Source: JACNIV01 sp965370415 (GTDB taxonomy: Bacteria > Cloacimonadota > Cloacimonadia > Cloacimonadales > TCS61). Taken from it: a stretch of 64,000 nt of DNA. Each line of letters starts with the position of its first letter. The first letter of the stretch is position 1. Below are positions 7,848 through 15,322 of the stretch, piece by piece. The stretch spans positions 44,589-108,588 of the forward strand of contig CBDUTJ010000003.1 of assembly GCA_965370415.1 (NCBI GenBank). Direction: 5' to 3'. The translations under genes were made by a program, and so were the position numbers. A model generated the notes under the pieces. The model did no database searches. It was not told the DNA's origin and was given only the letters and a program-made list of their open reading frames with translations.

Positions 7848-9026
7848 ATGAAAGTTGCATTTCTATTTGGTTCAGGGATTTCATTAAAAGCAGGTTATCC
7901 GAGAGTTTCGAACATAACAGAGATTGTTTTGTCTGGAGAAGGAATATCTCGTCATACTGATTCTGAATATTATTTTATTAAACCACTTTATGGATTAGAG
8001 GAAGATGAAAACGTAAACCGAATTGTTAGTTTTTTAAGTTTAATTAATAAAGAAGTAACAACTTACTATGCTGACAATAAATTAAATCAAATACCTAATT
8101 ATGAAGATTTTTATTATTATGTTCGACAAATGCACGATGAAATTTACGGGGAACAAGAAAATTCAATAGTTTTTAAATATATTCAGACTATTAAATCTAA
8201 TAAAGCAATATGTCTAAAAGCAAAAAATAAATTATTTAATGATTTTAAATTTGAGGATTTAATAAATGAAACAATGACTTATATTAATAATATTGTTACA
8301 AGAATGTTATATCAACCAAAAGATGATATTTCATATTTAAAATTATTCCAATCTTTGAATACAGATGAAGAAATTGAGAGTTCCGACTTTTTTTCACTTA
8401 ACCACGACTTATTATTAGAAAAGTATTTTAGTGAAAATAAAATTAATTTCTGTGATGGATTTGATGAAAGAAAGGGCGACATTAGAAATTTTAATATTCG
8501 ATTATATGATTCTGAAAATAAATTGAAACTATATAAACTTCACGGGTCTATTGATTGGCATAAATATAGAGAAGAAAACAAAGATTGGAGAGGTGATTTC
8601 ATTGGCAAACCTGTGATTGATGATATTCATCATACAAAAGATGAGAACGGTAAATTTATCAATCCAATAGATAATAAATCAAAAATCTTAATTGGTACTT
8701 TTAATAAATTAATAGATTACAATTCAGGAATTTTTTCAGATTTATTTCACTTATTTTCTTCGAAACTCAAACAAAATAATTTGTTAATCATTTCAGGTTA
8801 TGGCTTTAGTGATAAAGGGATAAATACGAAGATAATGGAATGGTATTATACTAATGATGAAAATAAAATTCTTTTGATTCATAAAAATTCTAACAGTTTG
8901 AAAGAAAAAGCACGTGGTGCTGTGAGTAATAAATGGGATTTATGGATAAAAGAGAAAAGACTAATAATTATAGAAAAGTGGTTTCAAGATGTTATTTGGG
9001 AAGAATTAAAAAGTCTATTAAAGTAG
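7848..9026 (+). CDS. SIR2-like domain protein (putative NAD-hydrolysing, possible defence gene)
   Basis: 392 residues. Start: the ATG after GTGGAGAAAAAA; an upstream in-frame ATG at 7731 would overlap guaA and is rejected. Family marks: VAFLFGSGISLKAGYP at the N-terminus (nucleotide-binding GAGIS-like loop), FFSLNHDLLLEKYF near 180 (the T/S-x-N-x-D block), LYKLHGSIDWH near 228 (catalytic-His block KLHG) and IISGYGFSDKGIN near 313. This pattern fits SIR2_2-type proteins, whose members often act as NAD hydrolases in antiphage systems. No partner (HerA, Argonaute, TIR, ThsA-like SLOG) is adjacent: upstream is guaA, downstream a PadR pair. It is more AT-rich than guaA and is preceded by a small repeat, compatible with transfer. 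Domain call good; defence role is inference. Confidence 0.75.
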   Translation: MKVAFLFGSGISLKAGYPRVSNITEIVLSGEGISRHTDSEYYFIKPLYGLEEDENVNRIVSFLSLINKEVTTYYADNKLNQIPNYEDFYYYVRQMHDEIYGEQENSIVFKYIQTIKSNKAICLKAKNKLFNDFKFEDLINETMTYINNIVTRMLYQPKDDISYLKLFQSLNTDEEIESSDFFSLNHDLLLEKYFSENKINFCDGFDERKGDIRNFNIRLYDSENKLKLYKLHGSIDWHKYREENKDWRGDFIGKPVIDDIHHTKDENGKFINPIDNKSKILIGTFNKLIDYNSGIFSDLFHLFSSKLKQNNLLIISGYGFSDKGINTKIMEWYYTNDENKILLIHKNSNSLKEKARGAVSNKWDLWIKEKRLIIIEKWFQDVIWEELKSLLK

Positions 9027-9198
9027 TTTTAACTTATTCAAATGTAGTACCTTAAAGACCTAATAACAAATAAAAAGTAAAGAAGAAATATTTTTTTCTT
9101 GACATATAATTAACTTAATAATAGTTGGAACTTGTTAGCATAGAGAAGCGAATAATAATGAAAAGTTGTTAACAAAAAAAATAAGGAGGTAACGAGAT

Positions 9199-9564
9199 TT
9201 GACTGTAACAATTGATCCTAACAAAAAATTCAGGAAAGAATTAAACTCAGGAATTGTTTCTTTAGTTCTGTTGAGTGTGCTGAGCCAGGCAAAGGAACCA
9301 ATGTATGGATATCAGATCGCAAAGAATATCGAGGGAAAAGGAGAAGATGTTCCGATGATGAAGCAAGGTGCACTTTATCCTGTACTGCGTTCACTGGCTG
9401 CTGCAGGTCTATTAAGTAGCCATGTGGATCCATCAATTACCGGTCCGCCAAGACGTTATTACCAGATTACCGATTCAGGCAAGCAGACTTTATTGAAATG
9501 GAAGAAAATTTGGCATGAAACCAAAACCTTTATCGACAACATTATAGGAGGAGAAAATGTATAA
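9199..9564 (+). CDS. PadR-family transcriptional regulator
   Basis: 121 residues, winged helix-turn-helix. The start is TTG, decided by a strong SD (AAGGAGGT at 9183-9190). PadR marks: VLLSVLSQAKEPMYGYQIAKNI (helix 1-2), QGALYPVLRSLAAAGLL (recognition helix) and PPRRYYQITDSGKQTL (wing). PadR proteins of this size repress small operons and commonly sit upstream of a HAAS-domain membrane protein, as here: the next gene overlaps by 8 bp. The leader contains TTGACA at 9099-9104 and TATAAT at 9105-9110, but these are abutting and do not form a spaced promoter. Target probably its own operon (inference). Confidence 0.88.
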   Translation: MTVTIDPNKKFRKELNSGIVSLVLLSVLSQAKEPMYGYQIAKNIEGKGEDVPMMKQGALYPVLRSLAAAGLLSSHVDPSITGPPRRYYQITDSGKQTLLKWKKIWHETKTFIDNIIGGENV

Positions 9565-10444
9565 AAGCATAGATGAATTTTTATCTGTTCTAAAACGAGA
9601 ACTGAAAGGAAACGATAGAGCTCTGATCCAGGATGCTCTTTCCGATGCTGAGGAGCATATCCGAACAGCTTTGGAAAACATCATAAATACTAAGCAGGAA
9701 GTTACAGAAGAAGAAGCGCTTTCACAAGCCATCGAGAGTTATGGAGATCCATCTGAAATAGCAGCAGATTACAAAAAACTGGATGAATATTTAACGCCTA
9801 TGCTTGTTCCTTCTGATAAGGTTGACATGCGTCCCTGGTGGAAAAAATTCCTACTGATAATTGCTGATCCCGGAGCATGGGGAGCAACTCTTTATATGCT
9901 TATTTCAATTATAACCGGGATAATTTATAATACTTGGGTTGTTTGTGGATTATCAGTTTCATTACCTTTGTTGATTTTTATCATTGGTCTCCCACTTGCT
10001 GGATTCTTCCTGCTTTCCGTGAGAGGAATTGCCCTGTTGGAAGGTAGAATTGTGGAAGCTCTGCTGGGAATGCGTATGCCAAGAAAACCGATGTTTATGA
10101 GTAAAGACAAAGGATGGTGGGGTAAATTTAAAGCTCTTGTTTCTTCAGGTATCACGTGGAAAGCGCTTGCTTATATGTTACTGCAAATGCCTTTGGGCAT
10201 ATTTTATTTCACTTTGATAATTACTCTTTTTGCAGTGTCTTTATCGTTTATTGCAGCACCGATCTTGGAACTTGTATTTCATTTGCCAATGGAGATCAAT
10301 GGAACAGATACTTATACTCACAAATGGCTTCTTCCATTATTACCCGTTGCAGGTGCACTTCTTCTGCTTTGTACTTTACATCTGGCTAAATTGATCGGGA
10401 AATTACATGGAATGTTTGCTAAATTGATGCTTGTGAAAAAGTAA
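9557..10444 (+). CDS. HAAS-domain membrane protein (PadR partner)
   Basis: 295 residues. Residues 1-~85 form the HAAS-type helical signalling domain (FLSVLKRELKGNDRALIQDALSDAEEHI, then EEALSQAIESYGDPSEIAADY). After a linker, four or five hydrophobic segments follow (roughly 110-130, 135-160, 215-245, 265-285) in a sensor-like membrane domain. Such proteins are encoded next to PadR regulators and are thought to transmit envelope or membrane signals; the biochemical role is not established. ATG preceded by AGGAGG inside the end of the PadR gene (8-bp overlap), so the two are translationally coupled. Followed by a clear terminator. Confidence 0.8.
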   Translation: MYKSIDEFLSVLKRELKGNDRALIQDALSDAEEHIRTALENIINTKQEVTEEEALSQAIESYGDPSEIAADYKKLDEYLTPMLVPSDKVDMRPWWKKFLLIIADPGAWGATLYMLISIITGIIYNTWVVCGLSVSLPLLIFIIGLPLAGFFLLSVRGIALLEGRIVEALLGMRMPRKPMFMSKDKGWWGKFKALVSSGITWKALAYMLLQMPLGIFYFTLIITLFAVSLSFIAAPILELVFHLPMEINGTDTYTHKWLLPLLPVAGALLLLCTLHLAKLIGKLHGMFAKLMLVKK

Positions 10445-10457
10445 AATTAATTTATGA

Positions 10458-10487
10458 AAAAGGCGATCATGTTTGGTCGCCTTTTTT
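10458..10487. terminator. Bidirectional intrinsic terminator
   Basis: Stem AAGGCGA / TCGCCTT with a 10-base loop (TCATGTTTGG), followed by TTTT on the plus strand and, read on the minus strand, by a T-run from the preceding A-run. It lies between the HAAS gene and the convergent fusA-like gene and probably serves both. Confidence 0.85.
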
Positions 10488-10536
10488 ATTTGGATAGGAA
10501 GAAAACTATTGTAATCTCTCAGATTCAACACAATAT

Positions 10537-12597
10537 TCATTTTTCGTTTTCTTTCAGGATTTCTTCTTCAATACTTTTGGGTAGTGATCTATATTTACTG
10601 AATTCCATTGTGAAATCTGCTTTACCCTGAGTCACCGATCTGAATTGTGTAGCAAGCCCAAAGGTCTCAGAGAGTGGCATCTCCGAATCGATGCGTGTGA
10701 AATTGTCATCTATAACCGTATCTGAAACGAGTCCTCTATTCTGGTTGATTATTGTCATGATGTTCCCACGAAATTCAGATGGAGTTTCAACAGAAACTTT
10801 CATTACAGGTTCTAGGATAATTGGTTTAGCCTTATGGTAATTTTTTCTGAAAGCGGCTCTTGTTGCAATTTCGAAGGCAAGTTGAGATGAATCTACAGCA
10901 TGAAAATCACCATCATCCAAAGTCATTTTCACGCCTACAACCGGAAATCCAGCAAGCTCACCCTTATTCAATACAGAGAAAAATCCTTTTTCACAACCGG
11001 GAATGAATTGACTGGGAATATTACCACCACGGACCTTATCTCTAAATATGTTTTCATCTTTTCCTGAATGAGTTAAAATCCCCTTAACACGCGCAAATTG
11101 ACCGCGTCCACCGGATTGTTTCTTATGAATATAATCAAATTCAATTGCCTTGGTAATGGTTTCACGATACGAAACTTGAGGATCACAAACTTCCAGATTC
11201 ACACCATATTCTCTTCTCATTCTTTCGATATAAATATTGAGATGTAGTTCACCCATACCGAGGACTATTGTTTCGTTGGTTTCTTCATCGACATGTGTTT
11301 TAAAGGTGGGATCTTCTTTTGTGAATCTTGCCAGGGCTTTGGAAAGATTATCCTGATCCTTACTATCTTTAACACTTAACGCAAAAGATATGATGGGTTT
11401 TGGAACGTAGGATTCGCGCATTGTATAGTTATTGTTTTCACCATTGAAAGTATCTCCCAGAGCACAGTCAACGCCAAACAGTGCCACAATGTCACCCGCA
11501 CTTGCACTTGTGATATCTTCCATATTATCTGCGTGCATTTTTACAAGTCGACCGACTTTTATTTTATTTCCTGTTCTGGCATTCCTAAGATCAGATCCTT
11601 TTGATAATGTTCCTTGATATATACGTAAGTATGTAAGTTGACCATATTGTTGATTTTCTAATTTAAAGGCCAGTGCAACAGTTGGCAGCGCAGGATCGGA
11701 TACAAGTATGATGTCTCTCATTTCATCGTCTCTATCATGAGCAATATTCTCAATTTCTGTTGGATCGGGAAGATATCGAACCACCGCATCCAGAAGCAAT
11801 TGAACACCTTTGTTCTTAAATGCTGAGCCCATAAAAACAGGTGTCATCTCCATTGCAATCGTTGCCTTTCTTACAGCATCGATGATCATCTCTTCAGTTT
11901 CATTTCCTTCCAAAAAAGCCTCTGCCAGATTATTACTGAACATAGAAACAGCATCGATCATCTCTTCGCGCATTTCTTCAGTCTTATCTATATATTCAGC
12001 AGGAATTTCAGTTTCTTTTACCTGTTCTCCTTTGGATCCAATAAAGTATCTGGCTTTTCGTGAAATGAGATCGATAATACCTTCAAATTTTTCTTCCAAT
12101 CCAATTGGGATCTGCATTAAAACCGCATTATGATCCAGCTTCTCACGCAGTTGATCTCTAACCTTTTCCGGATCGGCACCGATTCTATCTAATTTATTTA
12201 TGAATGCAATGTGAGGAACTTTGTATCTCTTTAATTGTCTGTCGACTGTAATGGATTGAGATTGAACTCCGCTAACTCCACAAAGAACAAGAATAGCACC
12301 ATCTAGTACGCGAAGTGCATTTTCTACTTCTATTGTGAAATCCACATGTCCCGGAGTATCGATAACGTTAAGATTATATCCTTTCCATCTTACATTTGTA
12401 GTAGCAGATGCAATTGTAATCCCGCGTTCTTTTTCAAGCTCCATGGAATCCATGGTTGCACCCACGCCGTCTTTTCCTCGAACTTCTCCAATCCTGTATA
12501 TTTTATTACAATAATATAATATTCGTTCTGTTAATGTTGTTTTGCCGGAATCTATGTGAGCACTGATGCCAATATTTCTAACTTTTTTAATATCCAT
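10537..12597 (-). CDS. fusA: Elongation factor G, mitochondrial/spd type
   Basis: Translational GTPase for ribosome translocation, 686 residues. The ATG at 12597 is chosen because GAGGAAAT lies at the right distance upstream; a TTG eight codons earlier lacks an SD. G-domain motifs: AHIDSGKT near residue 12, RGITI near 60, DTPGH near 79, NKLD near 133. Domains II-V follow, with GMGELHLNIYIERM near 450. The sequence around the GTPase centre (LYYCNKIYRIGEVRGKDGVG; VLCGVSGVQSQSITVDRQLKRY) looks more like mitochondrial EFG1/spdEFG1 than like E. coli EF-G. It stands alone, with no rpsL, rpsG or tuf nearby, as expected of spd-type copies. Which step (elongation or recycling) it serves cannot be decided from sequence by eye. 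Confidence 0.93.
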   Translation of the reverse strand: MDIKKVRNIGISAHIDSGKTTLTERILYYCNKIYRIGEVRGKDGVGATMDSMELEKERGITIASATTNVRWKGYNLNVIDTPGHVDFTIEVENALRVLDGAILVLCGVSGVQSQSITVDRQLKRYKVPHIAFINKLDRIGADPEKVRDQLREKLDHNAVLMQIPIGLEEKFEGIIDLISRKARYFIGSKGEQVKETEIPAEYIDKTEEMREEMIDAVSMFSNNLAEAFLEGNETEEMIIDAVRKATIAMEMTPVFMGSAFKNKGVQLLLDAVVRYLPDPTEIENIAHDRDDEMRDIILVSDPALPTVALAFKLENQQYGQLTYLRIYQGTLSKGSDLRNARTGNKIKVGRLVKMHADNMEDITSASAGDIVALFGVDCALGDTFNGENNNYTMRESYVPKPIISFALSVKDSKDQDNLSKALARFTKEDPTFKTHVDEETNETIVLGMGELHLNIYIERMRREYGVNLEVCDPQVSYRETITKAIEFDYIHKKQSGGRGQFARVKGILTHSGKDENIFRDKVRGGNIPSQFIPGCEKGFFSVLNKGELAGFPVVGVKMTLDDGDFHAVDSSQLAFEIATRAAFRKNYHKAKPIILEPVMKVSVETPSEFRGNIMTIINQNRGLVSDTVIDDNFTRIDSEMPLSETFGLATQFRSVTQGKADFTMEFSKYRSLPKSIEEEILKENEK

Positions 12598-12762
12598 TTT
12601 ATTTCCTCTTTTCTTCTTCAATACAAATTATTCATTTGCAGCTTAACAAACTGAAAAACAAATATTTATAGAATTAAGAATTCGATTTATTAATCATAAG
12701 AGCCATAAATTTTAGGTAGGGTTATTATACAAGTAAATTTTTATATAAACGAAACTTTTTTC

Positions 12763-13317
12763 TTATGGTCTGGCAACTGCTCCTATAATCAAGTCTTGAT
12801 CGATCTTTTCCAAATAAACAAAATTGTATATGTACTGTGAATAGTTTTCCAAAGTAACAATATTGATATAATTTATTTTATTGATTTGCTGAATATTGTG
12901 AATATATTCTTGTATAAAAAGGCAGCCTCTGGAATCTTTTGTTGTTAACATATTCTTACCTGCAAAAAGCGGATTACCGGAATGTGCTAAAACATTGCCA
13001 TTTATATCGATTATAAAAAGGTAAGATTTAAAGTCCCTGAATTTATTCGGTTTTTTGTTAATAAGCGAAATTGTGTCTTCCATTCCAAGTTTTTCAATAT
13101 ATTTCATACCCTTTTGTACTAATTTTTCTGTAAGACTACTTAACGGATCAGGTTTTCTCTGTACATAACCGCTTCCTAAACTTTTAGATTTTTCTACTTT
13201 TAACTCTTTAATCCATTTATGTTCATTTTCATTTTTTTTCTTTTCAGAATATAAATGAGAAGATAGAAAAAAAAGAAATGCAGTTATTATTAATATCAAA
13301 TTTAGCAGATGTTTCAT
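12763..13317 (-). CDS. Secreted single-Cache-domain protein
   Basis: 184 residues. N-terminal signal peptide (MKHLLNLILIITAFLFFLSS, cleavage near 23), then a lysine/glutamate-rich linker and a Cache-like sensor fold at ~95-184: YLFIIDINGNVLAHSGNPLF, then GKNMLTTKD, IQEYI and a final LIIGAVARP. This resembles sCache_2 extracellular ligand-binding domains, but there is no membrane anchor, kinase, or methyl-accepting part after it, so the protein may be a free periplasmic binding protein. Start chosen at 13317 because AGAGGTGATC is directly upstream. The bTHX gene ends 2 bp before it. Cache call is moderately supported; ligand unknown. Confidence 0.6.
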   Translation of the reverse strand: MKHLLNLILIITAFLFFLSSHLYSEKKKNENEHKWIKELKVEKSKSLGSGYVQRKPDPLSSLTEKLVQKGMKYIEKLGMEDTISLINKKPNKFRDFKSYLFIIDINGNVLAHSGNPLFAGKNMLTTKDSRGCLFIQEYIHNIQQINKINYINIVTLENYSQYIYNFVYLEKIDQDLIIGAVARP

Positions 13318-13319
13318 GA

Positions 13320-13412
13320 TCACCTCTTTTTCTTTGTACCTTTCGGTCTTCTTTTGCCATGTGTTCCACGCCATATCTTACCCTTCTTACTTTTTCTATC
13401 ACCTTTGCCCAT
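13320..13412 (-). CDS. thx: Small ribosomal subunit protein bTHX
   Basis: A 30-codon gene, easily missed. On the minus strand the ATG at 13412 follows a strong SD (GGAGGAATTAA) and encodes MGKGDRKSKKGKIWRGTHGK and then RRPKGTKKKR before TGA at 13320-13322. This is the pattern of bTHX of Thermus and related proteins (MGKGD..T+RGKI.RG..G..RP), a very basic peptide that stabilises the head of the 30S subunit. Its TGA is separated from the ATG of the Cache gene by two bases, and its 3' end supplies that gene's SD. A TTGACA box lies at 13478-13473, 61 bp upstream. Identification by motif is strong despite the length. Confidence 0.88.
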   Translation of the reverse strand: MGKGDRKSKKGKIWRGTHGKRRPKGTKKKR

Positions 13413-13472
13413 TTAATTCCTCCATAGACATTTTGTTTATCCATTACCGAAGCTGGATATTGGCTTATTATG

Positions 13473-13573
13473 TGTCAAATGTTTTCCTATTCTTTTTAAA
13501 AAAAATATAAGAACCTAAGTATATTTTGGGTTTATTATTATATATTTATTTATTAAGTAATTTCTATTTGACA
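13473..13573. promoter_or_regulatory. Divergent promoter region with two outward TTGACA boxes
   Basis: Minus-strand TTGACA (complement of 13473-13478) lies 61 bp before the bTHX start; plus-strand TTGACA (13568-13573) lies 57 bp before the threonine dehydrogenase start. Neither has a TATAAT-like hexamer 16-18 bp downstream. The DNA between is very AT-rich. Confidence 0.5.
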
Positions 13574-13630
13574 AAATAAACCCCTGTTTTTCTTTTTCAA
13601 CAAAAAATTTATATATTTCAGGAGTGAAAT

Positions 13631-14581
13631 TTGAAAAACATTTTGGTGATGGGTGCTGCCGGTCAGATCGGTTCTGAACTGGTTCCTGCCATGCGCAAGA
13701 TCTACGGTAATTCCAATGTTATTGCCTCCGATATCAAAACAGATGTTTCAGCGGTTTTAAAAGAAGGTCCTTTCGAAATTGTAGATTGTCTTGATACAAA
13801 AAAAATAAAAGATGTAATTACAAAGTATAAGATCGATACTGTATATAATCTTGTTGCGCTTCTCTCTGCAGTTGGAGAACAAAATCCACAGCTTTCCTGG
13901 AAGATAAACATTGGTGGATTGATGAATCTACTGGAACTTGCCCACAAACTTAAGTTTGCCCTTTTCACTCCAAGTTCTATCGGTGCATTCGGGCTTTCTA
14001 CACCACACGATAATACACCGCAGGATACGATCCAGAGACCCAATTCGATGTACGGTGTTACCAAAGTTAGTGGAGAATTGCTCTGTGATTATTATCACCA
14101 GAAATATGGCATAGATACACGCGGAGTGCGCTATCCGGGGATTATTTCTAATGTTACACCTCCGGGTGGTGGAACCACAGATTATGCTGTTGATATTTAT
14201 TACAAAGCCATCCAGGAAAAAAAATTTACCTGCAACCTGAAGCCCGGAACTTACCTCGATATGATGTATATGCCGGATTGCATTCGTGCAGGAATTGAGA
14301 TAATGGAAGCCGATCCTGCCAAGCTTATTCACAGGAATGCGTTCAATGTAGCTGCCATGAGCTTTGAACCTGAAATGATCGCTGCTGAAATACGCAACCA
14401 CATCCCCGAATTTGAAATGAATTACGATATTGACCCAGTTCGTCAGGCTATCGCAGAAAGCTGGCCCAACAAAATGGATGATACTTGTGCCCACGAAGAA
14501 TGGGACTGGAAACATGAATACGACCTTCCTAAAACGACAGAAGATATGCTGAATGTGCTTTCAGGAAAATTAGAAATTTGA
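13631..14581 (+). CDS. tdh: L-threonine 3-dehydrogenase, SDR/epimerase type
   Basis: Oxidises L-threonine to 2-amino-3-ketobutyrate with NAD+. 316 residues, typical of the short epimerase-like TDH found in Bacteroidota and trypanosomes, not the zinc MDR enzyme of E. coli. Rossmann loop MGAAGQIGSELV near residue 7; NLVALLSAVGEQNP near 74; active-site SYG-type block PSSIGAFG near 117 and MYGVTK (Tyr ~141, Lys ~145); RYPGIIS near 167, TYLDMMYMPDC near 210. The partner kbl is encoded at 17621-18868, so the pathway threonine to glycine plus acetyl-CoA is complete here. SD AGGAG precedes the ATG. Confidence 0.88.
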   Translation: MKNILVMGAAGQIGSELVPAMRKIYGNSNVIASDIKTDVSAVLKEGPFEIVDCLDTKKIKDVITKYKIDTVYNLVALLSAVGEQNPQLSWKINIGGLMNLLELAHKLKFALFTPSSIGAFGLSTPHDNTPQDTIQRPNSMYGVTKVSGELLCDYYHQKYGIDTRGVRYPGIISNVTPPGGGTTDYAVDIYYKAIQEKKFTCNLKPGTYLDMMYMPDCIRAGIEIMEADPAKLIHRNAFNVAAMSFEPEMIAAEIRNHIPEFEMNYDIDPVRQAIAESWPNKMDDTCAHEEWDWKHEYDLPKTTEDMLNVLSGKLEI

Positions 14582-14652
14582 AATTAGAAATGATAAATTA
14601 CAGATTACTTTATTTTTCAATACTTCTTGGTATAAAAACTCTGTGTTCTCTG

Positions 14653-14682
14653 CCTGCCAAGCCGAAGCATTGCGAAGGCTGG
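14653..14682 (+). repeat. Nested ~30-bp palindromic unit (copy 2)
   Basis: CCTGCCAAGCCGAAGC ... GAAGGCTGG, differing from copy 1 at two positions. It lies inside a different host repeat: the flanks CTCTGTGTTCTCTG and TGCTCTTTGCGGTGAG join into a plausible uninterrupted word when the unit is removed. Confidence 0.8.
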
Positions 14683-14735
14683 TGCTCTTTGCGGTGAGAT
14701 AAATAAATGATTAATGGAAAACCTTTATGTCTTTG

Positions 14736-14766
14736 CCTGCCATGGCGTAGCTTTAGCGAAGACTGG
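14736..14766 (+). repeat. Nested ~30-bp palindromic unit (copy 3)
   Basis: CCTGCCATGGCGTAGC ... GCGAAGACTGG, 31 bp. The flanks TATGTCTTTG and TGTCTTGGTGGC again read through when it is removed. It ends 19 bp before the acpS start codon and is translated in frame (HGVALAKTG) if an earlier start were used. Confidence 0.8.
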
Positions 14767-14785
14767 TGTCTTGGTGGCTAATCAG

Positions 14786-15160
14786 ATGATCTATGGAATT
14801 GGAATCGATATCATCGAAGTGGAGCGAGTTAAAAAACTCATTTCCAAAAAAGATAAATATCTTAAAAGAATTTATACTGAAACTGAAATCGAATATTGTG
14901 AAAATTTTAAAAGAAAAGAACAGGAATATGCTGGTCGTTTTTCAGCAAAAGAAGCTTTTTCCAAAGCACTGGGTACGGGAATTAGTCATGGAATAAAATT
15001 TAATGAGATTGAGATCATCAATGATAAACTTGGAAAACCGGAAATTAATTTATCTGGCTTCACAAAAGAATATTTTCAAAAAAAAGGGCTGAAAAATATT
15101 TTTGTTTCGATTTCTCATTTAAAAGAATATGCTACGGCAGTAGTCATTATAGAAAAATAA
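14786..15160 (+). CDS. acpS: Holo-[acyl-carrier-protein] synthase
   Basis: Transfers 4'-phosphopantetheine from CoA to a carrier protein serine. 124 residues. Motifs: GIGIDIIEVERV (residues 4-15, with the Mg-binding Asp), RFSAKEAFSKALGTGIS near 52 (the W/RFaAKEA block), and VSISHLKEYATAVVI at the C-terminus. The ATG at 14786 is chosen because it gives the normal MIYGIGID N-terminus; frames starting at 14714 run through repeat DNA. SD is weak (GTGGC). Lies between tdh and an AMP-forming ligase and two genes before a stand-alone carrier protein that could be its local substrate. Confidence 0.9.
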   Translation: MIYGIGIDIIEVERVKKLISKKDKYLKRIYTETEIEYCENFKRKEQEYAGRFSAKEAFSKALGTGISHGIKFNEIEIINDKLGKPEINLSGFTKEYFQKKGLKNIFVSISHLKEYATAVVIIEK

Positions 15161-15170
15161 GAAAGGATAA

Positions 15171-15292
15171 GACGCAGATTTTCGCAGATGAATTATGATA
15201 AATTATGAAATGAAATATATTGGAATAATTATTTGGAAATTAAATGAAAAGAATCATATTAAATCTTGTTAAAAATCAGCGTGAATCAGCGT
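15171..15292. repeat. Inverted repeat of the GCAGAT/AATCAGCG family (second copy)
   Basis: Left arm GACGCAGATTTTCGCAGATG (15171-15190), right arm AAATCAGCGTGAATCAGCGT (15273-15292). The interior AAAGAATCATATT is shared with 5919-6003. Sits between acpS and the acetyl-CoA-synthetase-like gene. Confidence 0.75.
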
Positions 15293-15322
15293 AAAAAAAA
15301 ATAGAAAAGGAGAATATAAAGA

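Noticed and set aside
9099..9110. TTGACA directly followed by a perfect TATAAT as a PadR promoter
   Set aside because: The two hexamers abut with no spacer, so they cannot be the -35 and -10 of one promoter.
12598..12621. Upstream TTG start for fusA
   Set aside because: The ATG eight codons later has a proper SD (GAGGAAAT) and gives the family N-terminus.
14714..14785. N-terminal extension of AcpS (reading HGVALAKTG)
   Set aside because: It translates the nested palindromic repeat; the family N-terminus starts at the ATG at 14786.
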